Shown: positions 22,906 through 34,826, numbered from the stretch's first letter. The stretch: DNA of 64,000 nt from Geosiphon pyriformis (GCA_016748015.1 JAAOMT010000054.1:1-64000), one strand, 5' to 3'. The notes: generated from the letters alone by a model not told the origin. Numbers and translations: made by a program.

Positions 22906-23517
22906 TTATCACATGTATTAGCCACTGATGTTATATAAATTAGCCACTCTATTTTTAAAAAATGATCATTGACCTGATCATTGACCACTTTTGATAGCTA
23001 TATAAGCAATGAATCTCTTAGCTATAGAAAAACATGAAGAAATCAAGAAAATCAAATAAATAAAATAACAACTTTTATCTCAATCTTTTTCTTATCGCTA
23101 ATTTCCCTTTCCTTATTTTCAAGTATCTGAACATCTTGGAATAAAAGATTACTTGTTGGTTATTCTTTACTTTTTTTCTGAAATGTGTAATTGTAACATT
23201 TGAAGATTATTGAATAAAATGTGACTGAAGAGTATATCTAATACCTGATATTAAATTCTAAGAGTGCCAATGTGAAGCATAGAATTATACCAGTGTGTGA
23301 TTATTTGTTGATAGTATCGACTATCCTTCTACCTTCAGATTCTCTAGTTATCTTTGAAAAGTATAGTAACTGAGATATTTTATGAAACTGATCTTGCACA
23401 TTGAATCTATACTTATTTAATTCGCTCTTTAAAGTTGAATTCCCTTTGATTCCTTTCATTACCCTACAATCCTGTTTTTCCTTGCTATCCATTAGCTTGT
23501 TACTTCAACCTGTAACA
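22875..23517 (+). repeat. G3a 3' LTR (643 bp)
   Basis: It begins TGTTATGATTGAAACTTATAC and ends ACCTGTAACA. It matches the four other G3 LTRs along its length and has a TATATAAG box near 22998. It carries only about two units of the 12-bp U3 repeat (22965-22993), the fewest of the five. After it come G2b coding remnants. Confidence 0.85.
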
Positions 23518-23689
23518 ATACATAGCTCCTGGATTAACATCTAATTAGGCTGAGGAAACAGAACAAGAAATCTTTAAGAAAACCAAAGAATAGAATGTTG
23601 TTTAATACTCTATACCAGAATCATAAAAACAACCACCTTATATTCCAATTAAATATAAAAATTACAAGAAGAAACTTTCATCAATATGA

Positions 23690-24300
23690 GCATACATATT
23701 TCCAAAAGAGAAATATAAAACACACACCTGCTACTTTTGTAAAGCATATCATAAAGAACAATTTGGATATTCCAAACAAAGTGAAAAATAGAACAACACT
23801 CCTTGTTTTACATGTAGAAATATGCTACCAAAAGAATACAACTGAATTGATATTGCAATAAAAAGAAAAGTATGTAACCAAACTTGCCAATATGCTCTAT
23901 TAATCTCGAAAAAAATCAGAAGAGAAACACCCTTTAATGCATTATACAACAGTGTTTTTAACAAATTTTACCACTACTCTTATAATGCTGAAATGATCTT
24001 TGATCTAGCAATAGCTTTAATCAATGAAGCCATACAAAAAGATATTTACCAAATGAAAAAAGCTGAATATATTAAATACACTATGAAATTAGCTAAATTC
24101 AACTATGAAAATGAAGTAGAAACATATCACCAAATTGCAAGTCACACTTATCTGACCCAAGAAGCTTAAATTTAATAATTAAAGCAAATACACATTCAAT
24201 TGTGTAAAGAATGCATCATGTTTTGTGATGACAAATAGTGCCCAAAATACTATGCTCTTAGCATTTCCTTGTCCAGCAAAAATAACCAAGAGAAAATTGA
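23690..24300 (+). pseudogene. G2b Cys-rich linker
   Basis: The reading shows TCYFCKAYHKEQFG with a second pair CFTC, later QTCQYALLISKK, and LCKECIMFC with KYYAL. These resemble the zinc-ribbon-like Cys pairs between protease and RT in G1 and G3. A role in RNA or DNA binding is only inferred. It is broken by several stops. Confidence 0.4.
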
Positions 24301-24399
24301 ATTTAGAGAACATAAACCAGAAAAAGAAATTACAACAGCTCCAATTTATCTTACTAAGAATCAACTAGCTCTACAACTCAAATATTTTGACAATAATGT

Positions 24400-24840
24400 T
24401 CAAAAAATCAAGCCAAAAAAGACCTACAAAATAGATGCTGAATATGATTTATAATATTCTGGTAAAGATATTTTAATCTTTTAACCAAAATCTTTAATAA
24501 AAATCAACTTCAGAATTAGTCTTGAAATACCACCAGAAGCAATAGTTCAAATTGTTTCCAAATTATTATTGACAAGCAAAAAAATCAACATCAAAGAAGG
24601 AGTTATCGATGCAAGATATACTGGAAACATCACTATTATATTACAAAATAAAACTGAAAAACCATTCAAAATAGAACATATTGAAAAGATTGCTTAAGCA
24701 ATTTACCTACTCTTAATCAACATTTCAGATTTACAATTAGTTAACAACAGAAAACAATTAGAGAAAAGTAAAAAAAAACTCAAAATTTTAGTTTAACTGG
24801 ACAATTCACAGTTTCAGTAAATATAGCTTTCAATACACAA
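24400..24840 (+). pseudogene. G2b dUTPase-like domain
   Basis: dUTPase hydrolyses dUTP to dUMP and keeps uracil out of cDNA. Motifs of the trimeric family appear in order: motif 1 DAEYDLYYSG (24431-, with a TAA in it), motif 2 SKLLLTSKKINI, motif 3 GVIDARYTGNITIILQN (about 24600-24650), motif 4 KIAQAI (with Gln read as TAA at 24695), and a frame-shifted relic of motif 5 (LTGQFTVSVN, about 24795-24825). The spacing matches the family. Stops and the shift make it inactive. It lies between the Cys-rich region and RT. Confidence 0.75.
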
Positions 24841-25319
24841 AATAAATTTTACCAAATTCTTTGACTTTTCTAACCAATTACTATTTTACCTTTTGGAGAA
24901 CATCACAAAATTTACACTTGTCCAAAGCCTACTACTACCCAACAAATTTTTGAATTCAATGAACAAATTTGTTTAAAGCATGAAATCTCAATCTCAAATA
25001 TTTATATTCCTAAAAGAATAAAAAAATTTTGAGTTATATTTTATAATCTCAACAATTATTCCATTGTGTTATTAAATAAATTAGAAATTGGAATCATATA
25101 TAGCAACATTTTCCAAGATGAAACTTCTCAAATTGTTTTTAATTTTATTGAAATTGTAAAACATATCCTACTTTTAAATCCAAACATTATCTCAACTACT
25201 AAAAACTACTATGTTCTAGAAGAAAAACTCTTTCAAATTAACATAGACTCCTTAAAACCTTAATAACAAAGACAATTAAAACAGCTAATAGCTGAATTTG
25301 CTAATATATTTGTCAAAGA

Positions 25320-25660
25320 CAACAATAATCTAAAAAAAACTATCATCCAACATTAGATTTACACAAAAGATGTTCTACCAAAACACCAACAAGCTTATCA
25401 AGTGCCACCTACTAGCCACCAATTTATTAAGGAAGAAGTTCAAAGAATGCTCAATAATAAATTAATTCAATCATCAAGAAGTTCTTGGGTCTTATCAATA
25501 GTTCTAGTTAAAAAAAAAACGGAAAAATCAGATTTTGTATTGACTATTGCCAATTAAATAGTGTGATAATTAGAGATGTCTACCCTCTTCCAAGAATTGA
25601 TAATATGTTAGATGCTTTAAGAAAAGCCAAGTTTTTCTCAACTTTAGACTTAGAAAGTGG
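25320..25660 (+). pseudogene. pol: G2b RT, N-terminal part
   Basis: Blocks AYQVPPTSHQFIKEEVQRML, SSWVLSIVLVKKK and, after a shift in an A-run (25511-25520), FCIDYCQLNSVIIRD and FFSTLDLESG are typical of Ty3/gypsy RT. The sequence stops at 25660, where the solo LTR begins. Confidence 0.75.
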
Positions 25661-26595
25661 TGTTATTTATAGAATATAGGAATTATATATTAGTACATAA
25701 ATTAGCCAATCAGAATAGACATAATAAAAGTGGAATTCCAGAATTCCTCTCAAAGGAATTGCAGAATTTCAGAATTACAAAATTCCTGTATGAAAAATTT
25801 CAGAATTCTTGGCTAAAAAATTAAAAAATTAAAAGAATTTTGTACAATAAAATTTATGTATATATAACAGTAGTATTGGAAACTAAAAAATTAGTTAATT
25901 AAACTTTTAGAGTTAATTAAATTTGCAGGTTATAATTATTAAATACTCTTTCTTCAAAAAATAGAATTCTTAGTTTAGAACTTCCAGTTTCAATTCCTTA
26001 TCCATCTCTTTATACAATAGTATTCTATGACTTGAAATAGAAACATAAAAATATCAATAAAATAATTATTAAATATCACAATTTATTTTTTCATTATCAA
26101 TAATTCATGTCGATAGTTACTAATACTTAACTATACTGGATCAATAGTTTTTGATTACAACTATTAACAGAATACTAACACTTTCTTGTTTTGGCCTATT
26201 TTTTTTATTTTTATTTATTTTATTTATTTTTTTTTGTTTTTATTATTTACTAATTGATTTGAAAAATCAAGTATTAATTAATTAATGTTAAGGATAGTCT
26301 GATAAAAGACCTCAAAGAAAAAGTATAGAGTTTAAAAAATTTACTGATAGTTTACTAAAAAGACACAACTGCCAAAATAAACCAGCCACTATGCTGAAGA
26401 CAAAAATTAGATGGAATTGTGATTTTAGAAAGCTACTAATACAGCCATTAAATCTTTGTTTATTATATAAAAGACTCAACAAAAAAACCTTTAGACCATG
26501 AAAACCTTCAGATATTATTCACATTATTATATCAATTAAGCATTAAGTTACAGGTTTGTTATTTGTTTCAACAACCCAAATAATCATCTGTAACA
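25661..26595 (+). repeat. solo G1 LTR inside G2b RT (935 bp)
   Basis: It starts TGTTATTTATAGAATATAGG and ends ATCATCTGTAACA. It is homologous to the G1a LTR, including the GGAATTGCAG repeats, TATATA box and GTTATTTGTTT end block. Removing it joins RT block ...LDLESG to YW-VEINP, so it arrived by insertion; LTR-LTR recombination then removed the body. No clear target duplication remains. Confidence 0.85.
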
Positions 26596-27500
26596 GCAAA
26601 TACTGGTAAGTCGAAATAAACCCAAAAAATTGCTCCAAAACATCATTTACAACTCAAGAAAAAAACTATGAGTTCAATATTATGCCATTTGGACTTTGTA
26701 ATATATCAACAACATTTCAGTAACTTATAGATGTTGTTTATAAAAAACTTTTATGGCAAATAGTAATTGTTTATCTTAATAACATTAATGTATACTCTTC
26801 AAGCTTTAAAGCTTATTTAATTTATCTGCAAGAAGTTTTTTAACAATTATGGAAAGCAAGATTAAAGTTGAACATTAAGAAATGTTATTTTGGAAAAACA
26901 AATTTAATTTTCCTTAAATACATAATTAGCAAAGAGAGAGTCAAACCAAATTCAGAACAATTAGTGCTGTTAAAAACTTTCAAACTTCCCAAAATACCAC
27001 AGAACTATGAGAATTTGTAGAATTAGTCTTCTACTATTGGAAATTTATAAAAAAATTTTCAGAAATTGCCAAACTACTCAATTATCTCACCAACAAAAAT
27101 GTGTCATATCAATGGACTGAAAAACAAAAAAAAGTCTTTGAAACTTTCAAAACAAAATTGACAACAGCCCCAGTCTTTGCTTATTCAAACTTCAACAAAT
27201 AGTTCCAACTAGTCACTAATGCTTTACACATAATATTTGGTGTTATTTTATTACAATTGAATAAAAATAGCTAGGAACAAATCATTGTCTATATCAGTAG
27301 GACACTCAAACTAACAGAACTCAAATATGGCTCAACTAAATTAGAAGCTGCCACAGTCATTTGGGCTCTCAAACATTTTCAACAATACCTAAAAAATGGA
27401 AAAAAATATAACATAATAACTAACAATATTAGTCTCAAATAGCTCAATAAAATGAAATCTGAACAAAGTGCCAAACAATCTTAATAAAATAATTTCCTAA
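26596..27500 (+). pseudogene. pol: G2b RT core and RNase H
   Basis: After the solo LTR the reading resumes with NYEFNIMPFGLCN, the tether (about 26860-27130, including the connection block FHRK-like YYWKFIKKF) and RNase H (VTNALHIIFGVILL, where D of the usual D-A-S reads Asn). The expected YLDD region (about 26770) reads YLNN. Stops occur about every 30-60 codons. Confidence 0.65.
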
Positions 27501-27639
27501 CAGATTACAAATATATTATATATTACAAACCAGACAAATTACATACAAACATAGATAGTCTTTTCAGAATAAAACAAAATTAGAATTCATATCAACAAAC
27601 TACTAATTCAATAACAATTAACAACAAAAACAATGGATT

Positions 27640-28960
27640 CTGAAAACTACAACAATATCAAAAACTATTTAGAAACTCTTATCATGTCAGAAAATTGGTC
27701 TTTAAGTAAAAAACATTGATTACAACATCAATTAAAACAATATTTTATACATCACAACAAAATTTATTATCAAAACCATAGAAACCCAACCAACTTACTC
27801 AGATTAGTCCAATAAAATAAGAAAAAAACAATCTTTTACAACATGCATACAGACTTTTCATCAACATATTTGAGAAGAAATGAAGCAATTCAAAAAACTC
27901 TTAAACATTATTTTTGATTCTACATGTAAAAAGACATTTAACAATATATAATAATTATCAAAAAAGAAGAGAAATTTGCTCCACAGAATCTTTAAATCCA
28001 ATCAAAGTTGGACAATCTTTTGACAAAGTTAAAATTGATTTAGTCAGACCATTATTTATCACAACTCAAGAAAATCACTATATTGCAGTTACAGTAGATT
28101 ATCTTACCAAATGGCTTAAAGCTAGAGCCATCCAAAGAGCAAATACAAAATCAGTAGCAAATTTCATCTATAAAGACATTATTTATAAATATGAATATTC
28201 AATTGAACTTTTATCTAATTAAGAAACACATTTTGTAAACAACTTGATACAAAAAATTTGTGAACAACTTAATATCAAAAAACTTTTATTATTACTTTAT
28301 TACTTCCAAACAAATAGATTTGTAAAACATTTTAACAGAACATTGTGTGAATTTTTAGCCAAAATCTCAACTAATTTTGAGCAAGAATGAGATATATTTA
28401 TTCCATCAGTGTTACTAGTATACAGAACACTAAAACAAAATATTATAAAACACATACTATTTAATCTTATTTATAAAAAGACAGCAATATTACCAATTAA
28501 TTTCACAGTAAAAACATATTCAGTGCAACCAATCAATAAAAAAAACTTTTAAAAAACACTCCAAAAAAAAGTCTACACTTTTTTTAATACACTGAAAGAA
28601 AAAAAACAAATAGCAACTATTTATATTAAATACTTTCAAGCCCAACAAAAAAAAAGTATGACAACAAATTACTACCAATTACCAACAAATTTAAAATTGG
28701 AAATAAAGTTTTCTTATACAGAACTAAAGCTGAAAAACAATGGAATGGAAAATTTGAACATAAATGAAATGGATCATTTTATATCCACGAAATTCTAAAC
28801 AATGGATCATATAAGTTAAGACTTGATAACAAAGTTTTAACAAAAGTTGTACATGGAGATTAATTAAAACACTATTATTCCAAAACAAATCTTGAATCAT
28901 TAATTCCACAAATTGGTATATATTTTCCTTTAATTAATCTTAAAAATATTTTCTAAAATT
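27640..28960 (+). pseudogene. pol: G2b integrase
   Basis: The core blocks are VKIDLVRPLFIT (first catalytic D kept), VDYLTKWLKARAIQ, LLSN (second D reads Asn, followed by TAA) and FVKHFNRTL (third catalytic E reads Lys). The zinc Cys pair is lost. The C-terminal tail matches G2a at 19080-19540. The triad is therefore broken at two of three positions. Confidence 0.75.
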
Positions 28961-29175
28961 TAAAACCAATAACTATAATAGAACAACGACTAAACTTGAA
29001 TACTTAATTCAACATTTTTACAATAATCCTTTTAAAAATACATAAAACATAAAAACAAAAATAATAAATAATTACAAGAAACACACAAACCCAAAAACAA
29101 ATAAAACTCTATATCCAAAAATAATTTTCTTTATTCTTTTTTTTTAAAAAAATTTTATTTATTAGTTGGTTATTT

Positions 29176-29890
29176 TATTATAATTATTTCCTAAAATATT
29201 CAACAAATATCCCAAAAATAAATGTTAGTCTTAAAAACACTTTCTGACTTATCCATAACAATTAATAGAAGTCAAATTAATTATATTTAGAAAAAAACCA
29301 CAGCTCTAGTAATAAACAACTCGCAGAATTATTACCCTTATAAAAAAACACAAAAAGTTATTCTGGAATTTAATTACCAGAACTTTTGAAGCAAACATTA
29401 AAAAAAAACTTTTTATTTGCTCTTATTGATATTTCACCAAATGTCACAATACAACAAAAACTTCTACAGTACCTTAATAAACAGAATAATAAATATACTT
29501 TTATATATAAATATTTTTATATTGAAAGAACATTTTATAAATGAAAACTGGAACTTAAAGCAACAAACATCACTCTTGAAGCTATACAAAAACAAATTCA
29601 CAATGAATTCAAGACAGCAACTGGACCAACAAACACTTATTACAAACTAAAAGCAGCTTTTAAACTCTATAACTTATTTAATACTTGTGAAAATATTCTA
29701 CAAAATCTAATATTTTATCCAATGAAGATTCAATATATTGAAAAGCTCACAAAACTGAAATTTCAACAATTTTTAGATCAGATCATTTCAATTATCTTGG
29801 ACTATTATCTTAATATTACAGATAGTACTTAAACTTTGACAGAGCTCAATCTTAAAAAGGAGATTATGTTACTAGTAAAATTTTAGTTAT
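29176..29890 (+). pseudogene. G2b ORF3 after integrase
   Basis: Homologous to the minus-strand G2a ORF: NIQQISQK, then EAIQKQIHNEFKTA, ENILQNLIF, QYIEKLTKLKFQQF and LNLKKEIML, running across the LTR start at 29867. Function unknown, with no membrane segment. Several TAG/TAA stops. The longer open frame at 29417-29650 is out of phase with the conserved reading and is a shadow. Confidence 0.5.
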
Positions 29891-30822
29891 TAATTAGCAT
29901 GAAGTTATCTTCATAATTTCTATTATTAATTAGTATATATTATTATCATTTCAATTATCACTTATTATTTAATCAAATTATCAAATATTATTATTTAATA
30001 ATAATCTGATTTGTATTATAAAAATTAAGATGATCAAATTACACACTACTCTGAATTATTAAATATTCAAAAATTCGCCGAAATTAGCAGAAATTGGCCG
30101 AAATAATTAATAGTTTATAGAAATAACTTGTAGTTTGCCAAAATGTATCTTTAATTTACCAAAATTATAGTAAAAAGAAAAGTGCAAATTTAATGACTAG
30201 TATTATAGCAAGTTGTATAAAAGAAGAGCTTCTTTCTTCAAAAAAATGTATTTTATCTTACTTAAGATATCTTAATTGAAATAAATTATCTTTGATATAT
30301 CCTTACAAAATCAAAAAAATAAAAATATTCAAAAACCAAATTCTTAATTATTATACTTGAAATTCACAAAATCCAACTAATGTTTTAAAATTGATTAGCT
30401 ATTAATTTCAATAAACTGTTAGTAATTTCAGACTTGAATAGAAAACGATTTTCTTGACAGAATTTTATTTTTTTTATATTTATTTTTTTTTTCTTTTTTT
30501 TTCTTATTATAATCATTAAGATAGCCTACAAATGGGATTTCTGTAGAAAAGTTGACTTTTACAACAAAGTAACTACACATTTTTAGTAAGCTTTCAGATG
30601 AGCAATTCCTGAGAAAAAGTTAACATTTACTACAATGTAACTATATAATGTAACTAGTATAGAATTGGCCATTCTATTTATAAACCCAGCAGTTCAAATT
30701 ATAGAAGAAAATTTGAACATAAATTCAGTTATTAAAAGTTTAACTACTTCCAAAAAACGTGAATTAACAACAAACAAACATTAATAACATTCAAGAAAAG
30801 AAACCAAAAATCTTTGATAACA
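29867..30822 (+). repeat. G2b 3' LTR (956 bp)
   Basis: It starts TGTTACTAGTAAAATTTTAG after a purine tract (AAAAAGGAGATTA) and ends CTTTGATAACA. It is the direct-orientation relative of the inverted G2a LTR at 17205-18360. It contains several TTGGCCGAAAT / TTTGCCAAAAT repeats near 30075-30170. G1b sequence starts straight after it. Confidence 0.85.
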
Positions 30823-31900
30823 TTGGGTATCTGCCACTTGCAGTCACTTTAAGCCAACCACTACTATTCAACTATTACTAATCAAATTGGAAGAAGAAAA
30901 AAAAAACCTACCTAAAAAGTGTATCAAGTATTGTAGATTGAAGAAGACTATAATAAGCTACTACTAATCTTATTATAAAACAACAAAGAGAAAGAAAGAA
31001 AGAAAGATAAACCACAAACTACTACTAACATTAGCAAACACATATTATATTCAATAAACATGAGAAAAAAACCATTTTACATTCTTTTTAAGTATATTGA
31101 CTACAAAAAAAAGCTTTTATTCATGGGAGTTTGAGTAGTGTTAGATGAAAACTACTGAATGCATACTCATTATTACTGTAAACTATATTTCTAAGAATGT
31201 TTTGGTTACCCAAAATAACAAAAAAAGTAGAACAATAAATTATGTCTCATTTATAAAAAAACACTACTTAACAAAGGAATGTGGAATAATATTCTTGGGT
31301 AAGAAGAAATATGCAACATATTATGTCAATACATGATTCTTATTAGTAACTAAGTAAACTGAGAAACATTTTTTAACACTGCATAAAACTGAGCACTTTT
31401 ATGCTTAGATAGTTACTCACACAACAAAGACAAAATCTGGCAAATAATGAATGCCAAAGTCAAAAATACTTTGTTTAGTAAAATATTGACAATCAAAAAC
31501 AATCTATCAGAACCAGTTAAGACCATTTTTATTTTCAACCCAGATGTATTTATTAATATCCTAAGCAATCCAAAACAATTCCACAAATACTATTAAGACT
31601 TAGCACTCACTAAAAAAGAGCAAGAGCAATATTTGAAACAATTAAACATAAGACTGTATAAACATTGTCTAATTTCTAGTAATTTTAATTATTGTGATGA
31701 TTGTAATCTTATTTACAATCCACCACAATGCATGATTTATTTAATTCTTAAAGAAAAAAAACCAATTAGCAAATATGTATTGAAATCAGAATTAAAAATC
31801 AATCATAATTCAAACTTCAATGATGATAACAACAACAGTTTTAACTATGTTTACTATGACAATAACAACAATGATTCAAACTTTGATTATAATTCTAAAC
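30823..31900 (+). pseudogene. G1b linker and Cys-rich region
   Basis: The Lys/Glu-rich linker matches G1a 16840-17100. The block KYIDYKKKLLFMGV (about 31095-31135) matches the G1a Cys region VCINCDKKLS. The reading then goes on through short fragments (for example 31145-31336 and 31633-31935, Asn/Asp-rich) to the dUTPase. No enzymatic domain is recognised. Confidence 0.45.
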
Positions 31901-31971
31901 AATTTATTATACTTTCAGATCTATTTATGAAGTAAAAACTAAAATAGTTCAGCAATAATAATGAAGATATT

Positions 31972-32400
31972 ATGCCAGAATACATACATAATACCAATAC
32001 AAAATTTGATCTTAAATACTCAGAAAAAACTGTAATCAAATTAGAATCACATTTGTGTACCATAGATCTAAAAATAGTAGTAGAAATTTTGACAACAACA
32101 ATAGTTCAATTAGCATCTAAATCTAGTTTAGCAAAAAAAAAATTAATATTAAAGGAGAAATAATTAATACAAAATATGTAGGAAATATCATTATAATACT
32201 ACAAAATAACTCAAAAAAAGAATATACTATTGAATTAAATAAAAAAATAGCACAAGCAATCTTTCTATCTTTGGTAAAAATAGCTTAATTAGTATTAGTA
32301 AAAACAAGGAAAAAATTAGGAATAACTGCAAAAGAAATAAATAGATTTGGATCAACAGATAAAATAAACATATCAGTCAATATGACAGAAAAAGAAACCA
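31972..32400 (+). pseudogene. G1b dUTPase-like domain with all five motifs
   Basis: Order and spacing fit a trimeric dUTPase. Motif 1 is KFDLKYSEKTVIKL (about 32002), motif 2 is LASKSSLAKK (about 32111), motif 3 is INTKYVGNIIIILQN (about 32166-32210), motif 4 is NKKIAQAIFL (about 32240), and motif 5 is INRFGST (about 32340). Motif 3 normally reads G-V-I-D-x-x-Y; here the catalytic Asp is Asn. One frame change occurs at an A-run near 32137. It lies directly before RT. Such a domain would lower dUTP during reverse transcription. The domain call is strong, and the present copy is inactive. Confidence 0.82.
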
Positions 32401-32849
32401 TTAATAAGGAAGAAATTATTTTTACCAATCAATCAGTTTTCATTCTATTATATGATCAGTATATATTAGTAATAAAGAGAAAAATAAAAAACCAGTCTTA
32501 GATTTTTGAAGCAGAACTAACTATTTGTAAATCAAAGAAGATTGGAATCACCAATTTCTATATATTGGCCAAAAACTATAAGCACATCAAAATTCCTATC
32601 TACAATATAACTAAAAACATCATAAAAATACCAAATAGAACTACCATCAAATACTTGAACACTAAAGTTAAAGACCAATCACCAAACATCATTCTAAATT
32701 TTTCACAGCTTTGTAGATATGTGAATATTATATTACAAACAATATATGAATAAAAAGAATATTATTTGCTTCAATCAGAACAATTAGAACAAATAGACTT
32801 GAAAAACTTAAAACCACTTCAATATATGCAACTTAAGATATTACTTAAC

Positions 32850-33710
32850 AATTTTACTAACATTTTTGCCAGTAAAAACAAATTTGGCAAAGCTGACATC
32901 ATCTAACACCAAATCAAAATTAAAGATGTAATGCCAATTAAACAAAAAGCATACAGAGTACCACCAACAAGCCATGAGATCATTTGACAAAAAATCAACA
33001 GAATGTTGAACAATAGATTAATTCAACTATTCATGAGTCTATGGTTATTATCAGTAGTACTAATTCAAAAAAAAATGGAAAAATCCACTTTTGTGTAAAT
33101 TACAAAAAGCTTAACAGTATTACTTATGAGAACAACTATCTAATTCTATGGATTCAAGAATTATTTGATGTATTTGAAAAAAAAAATGGTTTTTAATATT
33201 GAATTTAGACAGTAGTTATTAGCAAATAGCCATAAATTCAGCCAATAAAGAGAAAACAGTATTTACAATTAGAGAAAAAAACTTTGAATTTAATATTATA
33301 TTATTTAGCTTAACTAATGCTTCAGCTATCTTCCAACAGTTTATAGAAATTATTTATATCAGATTACTATGGAAATTAGTAATAGTCTACTTAGATGACA
33401 CTAATATGTTTTTCAAAACATTTAATAACTATTTTTACTATTTGCAATAAGTGTTTGAAAGATTAAGAAGAACTGAACTAAAATTGAATGCTACAAAGTG
33501 TTTCTTTAACAAAATAAAACTGAAATTCTTAAGACATATTATAAGCAAAAACAGCATCAAAATGGATTCAGATAAGATTGAAATTGTTAAAAACTTTTCA
33601 GTATCAACAAATCTCACGGAATTAAGAACATTTTTGGGATTTGCTGAATACTATTGCCATTTTATCCAAAATTTTTCCAAACTGGCTCAATTATTCTACC
33701 AGCTTTAAGC
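32850..33710 (+). pseudogene. pol: G1b reverse transcriptase
   Basis: The blocks are KAYRVPPTSHEII, NRMLNNRLIQ, KEKTVFTIREKNFEF, the catalytic box YLDD (near 33390-33402), then KCFFNKIKLKFLRHI and TFLGFAEYYCHFI. YLDD is kept here, unlike in G2b, G3a and G3b. Stops and shifts elsewhere inactivate it. Confidence 0.75.
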
Positions 33711-34124
33711 AAAAAATATGAAATATAAATAAACTAAAACTCAACAAAAAGCTTTTAACATCTTAAGAAAAAAGCTTATTTAAGCATCAATATTGATTTA
33801 TTCAGATTACAACAAGCCATTTATTATTACTACTAATACATCTGGCCAAGTATTAGGAGCAGTATTGTTACAAAAAAAAGCAGATAGATGAAAATATCTA
33901 GTGGTATATGTCAACAAAAGTTTAAGTCCAACTAAAAAAAACTATAAAACTTTAGCATTGGAACACTTAGCTATCTATTGAACTATTATTAAATAAAAAA
34001 AATACTTGAATTAAAAGTTTAATGTGTACATTAATTACAAAAGATTGACATTAATCTAAAAGCAAAAATTTGGTAACAATTATCATGTAAGATAAAAAAT
34101 AGAACTATCACTATTTAATTATAT
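33711..34124 (+). pseudogene. pol: G1b RNase H, left part
   Basis: Blocks TQQKAFNILRKKLI, TNTSGQVLGAVLLQKK and YVNKSLSPTKKNYKTLALEHLAI are RNase H. The reading breaks at 34124 in a FNY block and resumes after G3b at 41871 with HYKK and NRNVDGLS, the end of RNase H. The first catalytic Asp (D of D-T-S) reads Asn. Confidence 0.8.
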
Positions 34125-34801
34125 TGTTATGGTTGAAACTTATACTTTTTATTAATTATCACATGTATTAGCCACTGATGTCATATAAATTAGCCACTCT
34201 ATTTTTAGAAAGTGATCATTGACCTGATCAATGACCTGATTATTGACCTGACCATTGACTTGATTATTGACTATTTTTGATAACTATATAAGTGATGAAT
34301 TTTTTAGCTGTAGAAATATATGTCAAAAATCAAGAAATTAAATAAATAAAATAACAACTTTCATCTCAATCATTCTTTTATTGCTAAATTCTCTTTCCCT
34401 ATTTTCAAGTATCTGAACATTTTTTGGATAAAAGATTACTTGTTGGTGTTTACCTGCCTTTTCCTGAAACGTGTAATTGCAGCAATTGAAGATTATTAAA
34501 TAAAATGTGACTGAAGAGCACATCTGATACTTGATATTGAATTCTAAGAGCACTAACATGAGGCATAGAATTATACCAAGTGTGATCATTTGTTGATAGT
34601 ACGAACTATCTTTCTACCTTCAGATTCCCCAGTTACTTTAAAAAAAATAGCGACTGAGATATTTTATGAGACTGATCTCACACATTGAATCCATACTCAT
34701 TTAATTCACTCTTTAAAGTTGAATTCCCTTTGATTATTTTCATTACCCTACAATTCTGTTCTCCTTTGCTATCTGTTAGTTTGTTACTCTAACCTGTAAC
34801 A
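34125..34801 (+). repeat. G3b 5' LTR (677 bp)
   Basis: It begins TGTTATGGTTGAAAC and ends ACCTGTAACA. U3 holds about five 12-bp TGACCTGATCAT-type units (34217-34270), followed by an ACTATATAAGTGATG promoter box. It is 60 bp shorter than the 3' LTR, equal to five units. Confidence 0.92.
34217..34270 (+). repeat. 12-bp U3 minisatellite, about 5 units
   Basis: TGACCTGATCAA, TGACCTGATTAT, TGACCTGACCAT and TGACTTGATTAT in direct tandem, with a partial unit at each end. The palindrome TGATCA recurs. Confidence 0.9.
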
Positions 34802-34807
34802 TAAAAG

Positions 34808-34826
34808 TGGTGCTCCCTGTGAGGTT
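34808..34826 (+). promoter_or_regulatory. G3b primer-binding site
   Basis: TGGTGCTCCCTGTGAGGTT begins six bases after the 5' LTR. TGG is complementary to the CCA end of a tRNA. G3c has the same site on the minus strand (51313 downward). Confidence 0.7.

Larger units (their letters stand above)
19541..23517 (+). mobile_element. Ty3/gypsy element G3a, 5'-truncated
   Basis: It starts in the linker before RT (matching G3b from about 37800) and runs through RT, RNase H, integrase, ORF3 and a 3' LTR. The 5' LTR, gag and protease are absent. It is very similar to G3b and G3c. Decay is mainly point stops: TAG at 20504 in RNase H, TAG for Trp at 20731 and 21384, TGA for Gln at 20964. Confidence 0.85.
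23518..30822 (+). mobile_element. Ty3/gypsy element G2b (5'-truncated, interrupted)
   Basis: In order: Cys-rich region, dUTPase-like domain, RT, RNase H, integrase, ORF3 and 3' LTR. A solo G1 LTR (25661-26595) splits RT. The 5' end (LTR, gag, protease) is missing; the G3a LTR ends where it starts. It is heavily decayed, with TAA/TAG stops and shifts at A-runs. Confidence 0.75.
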
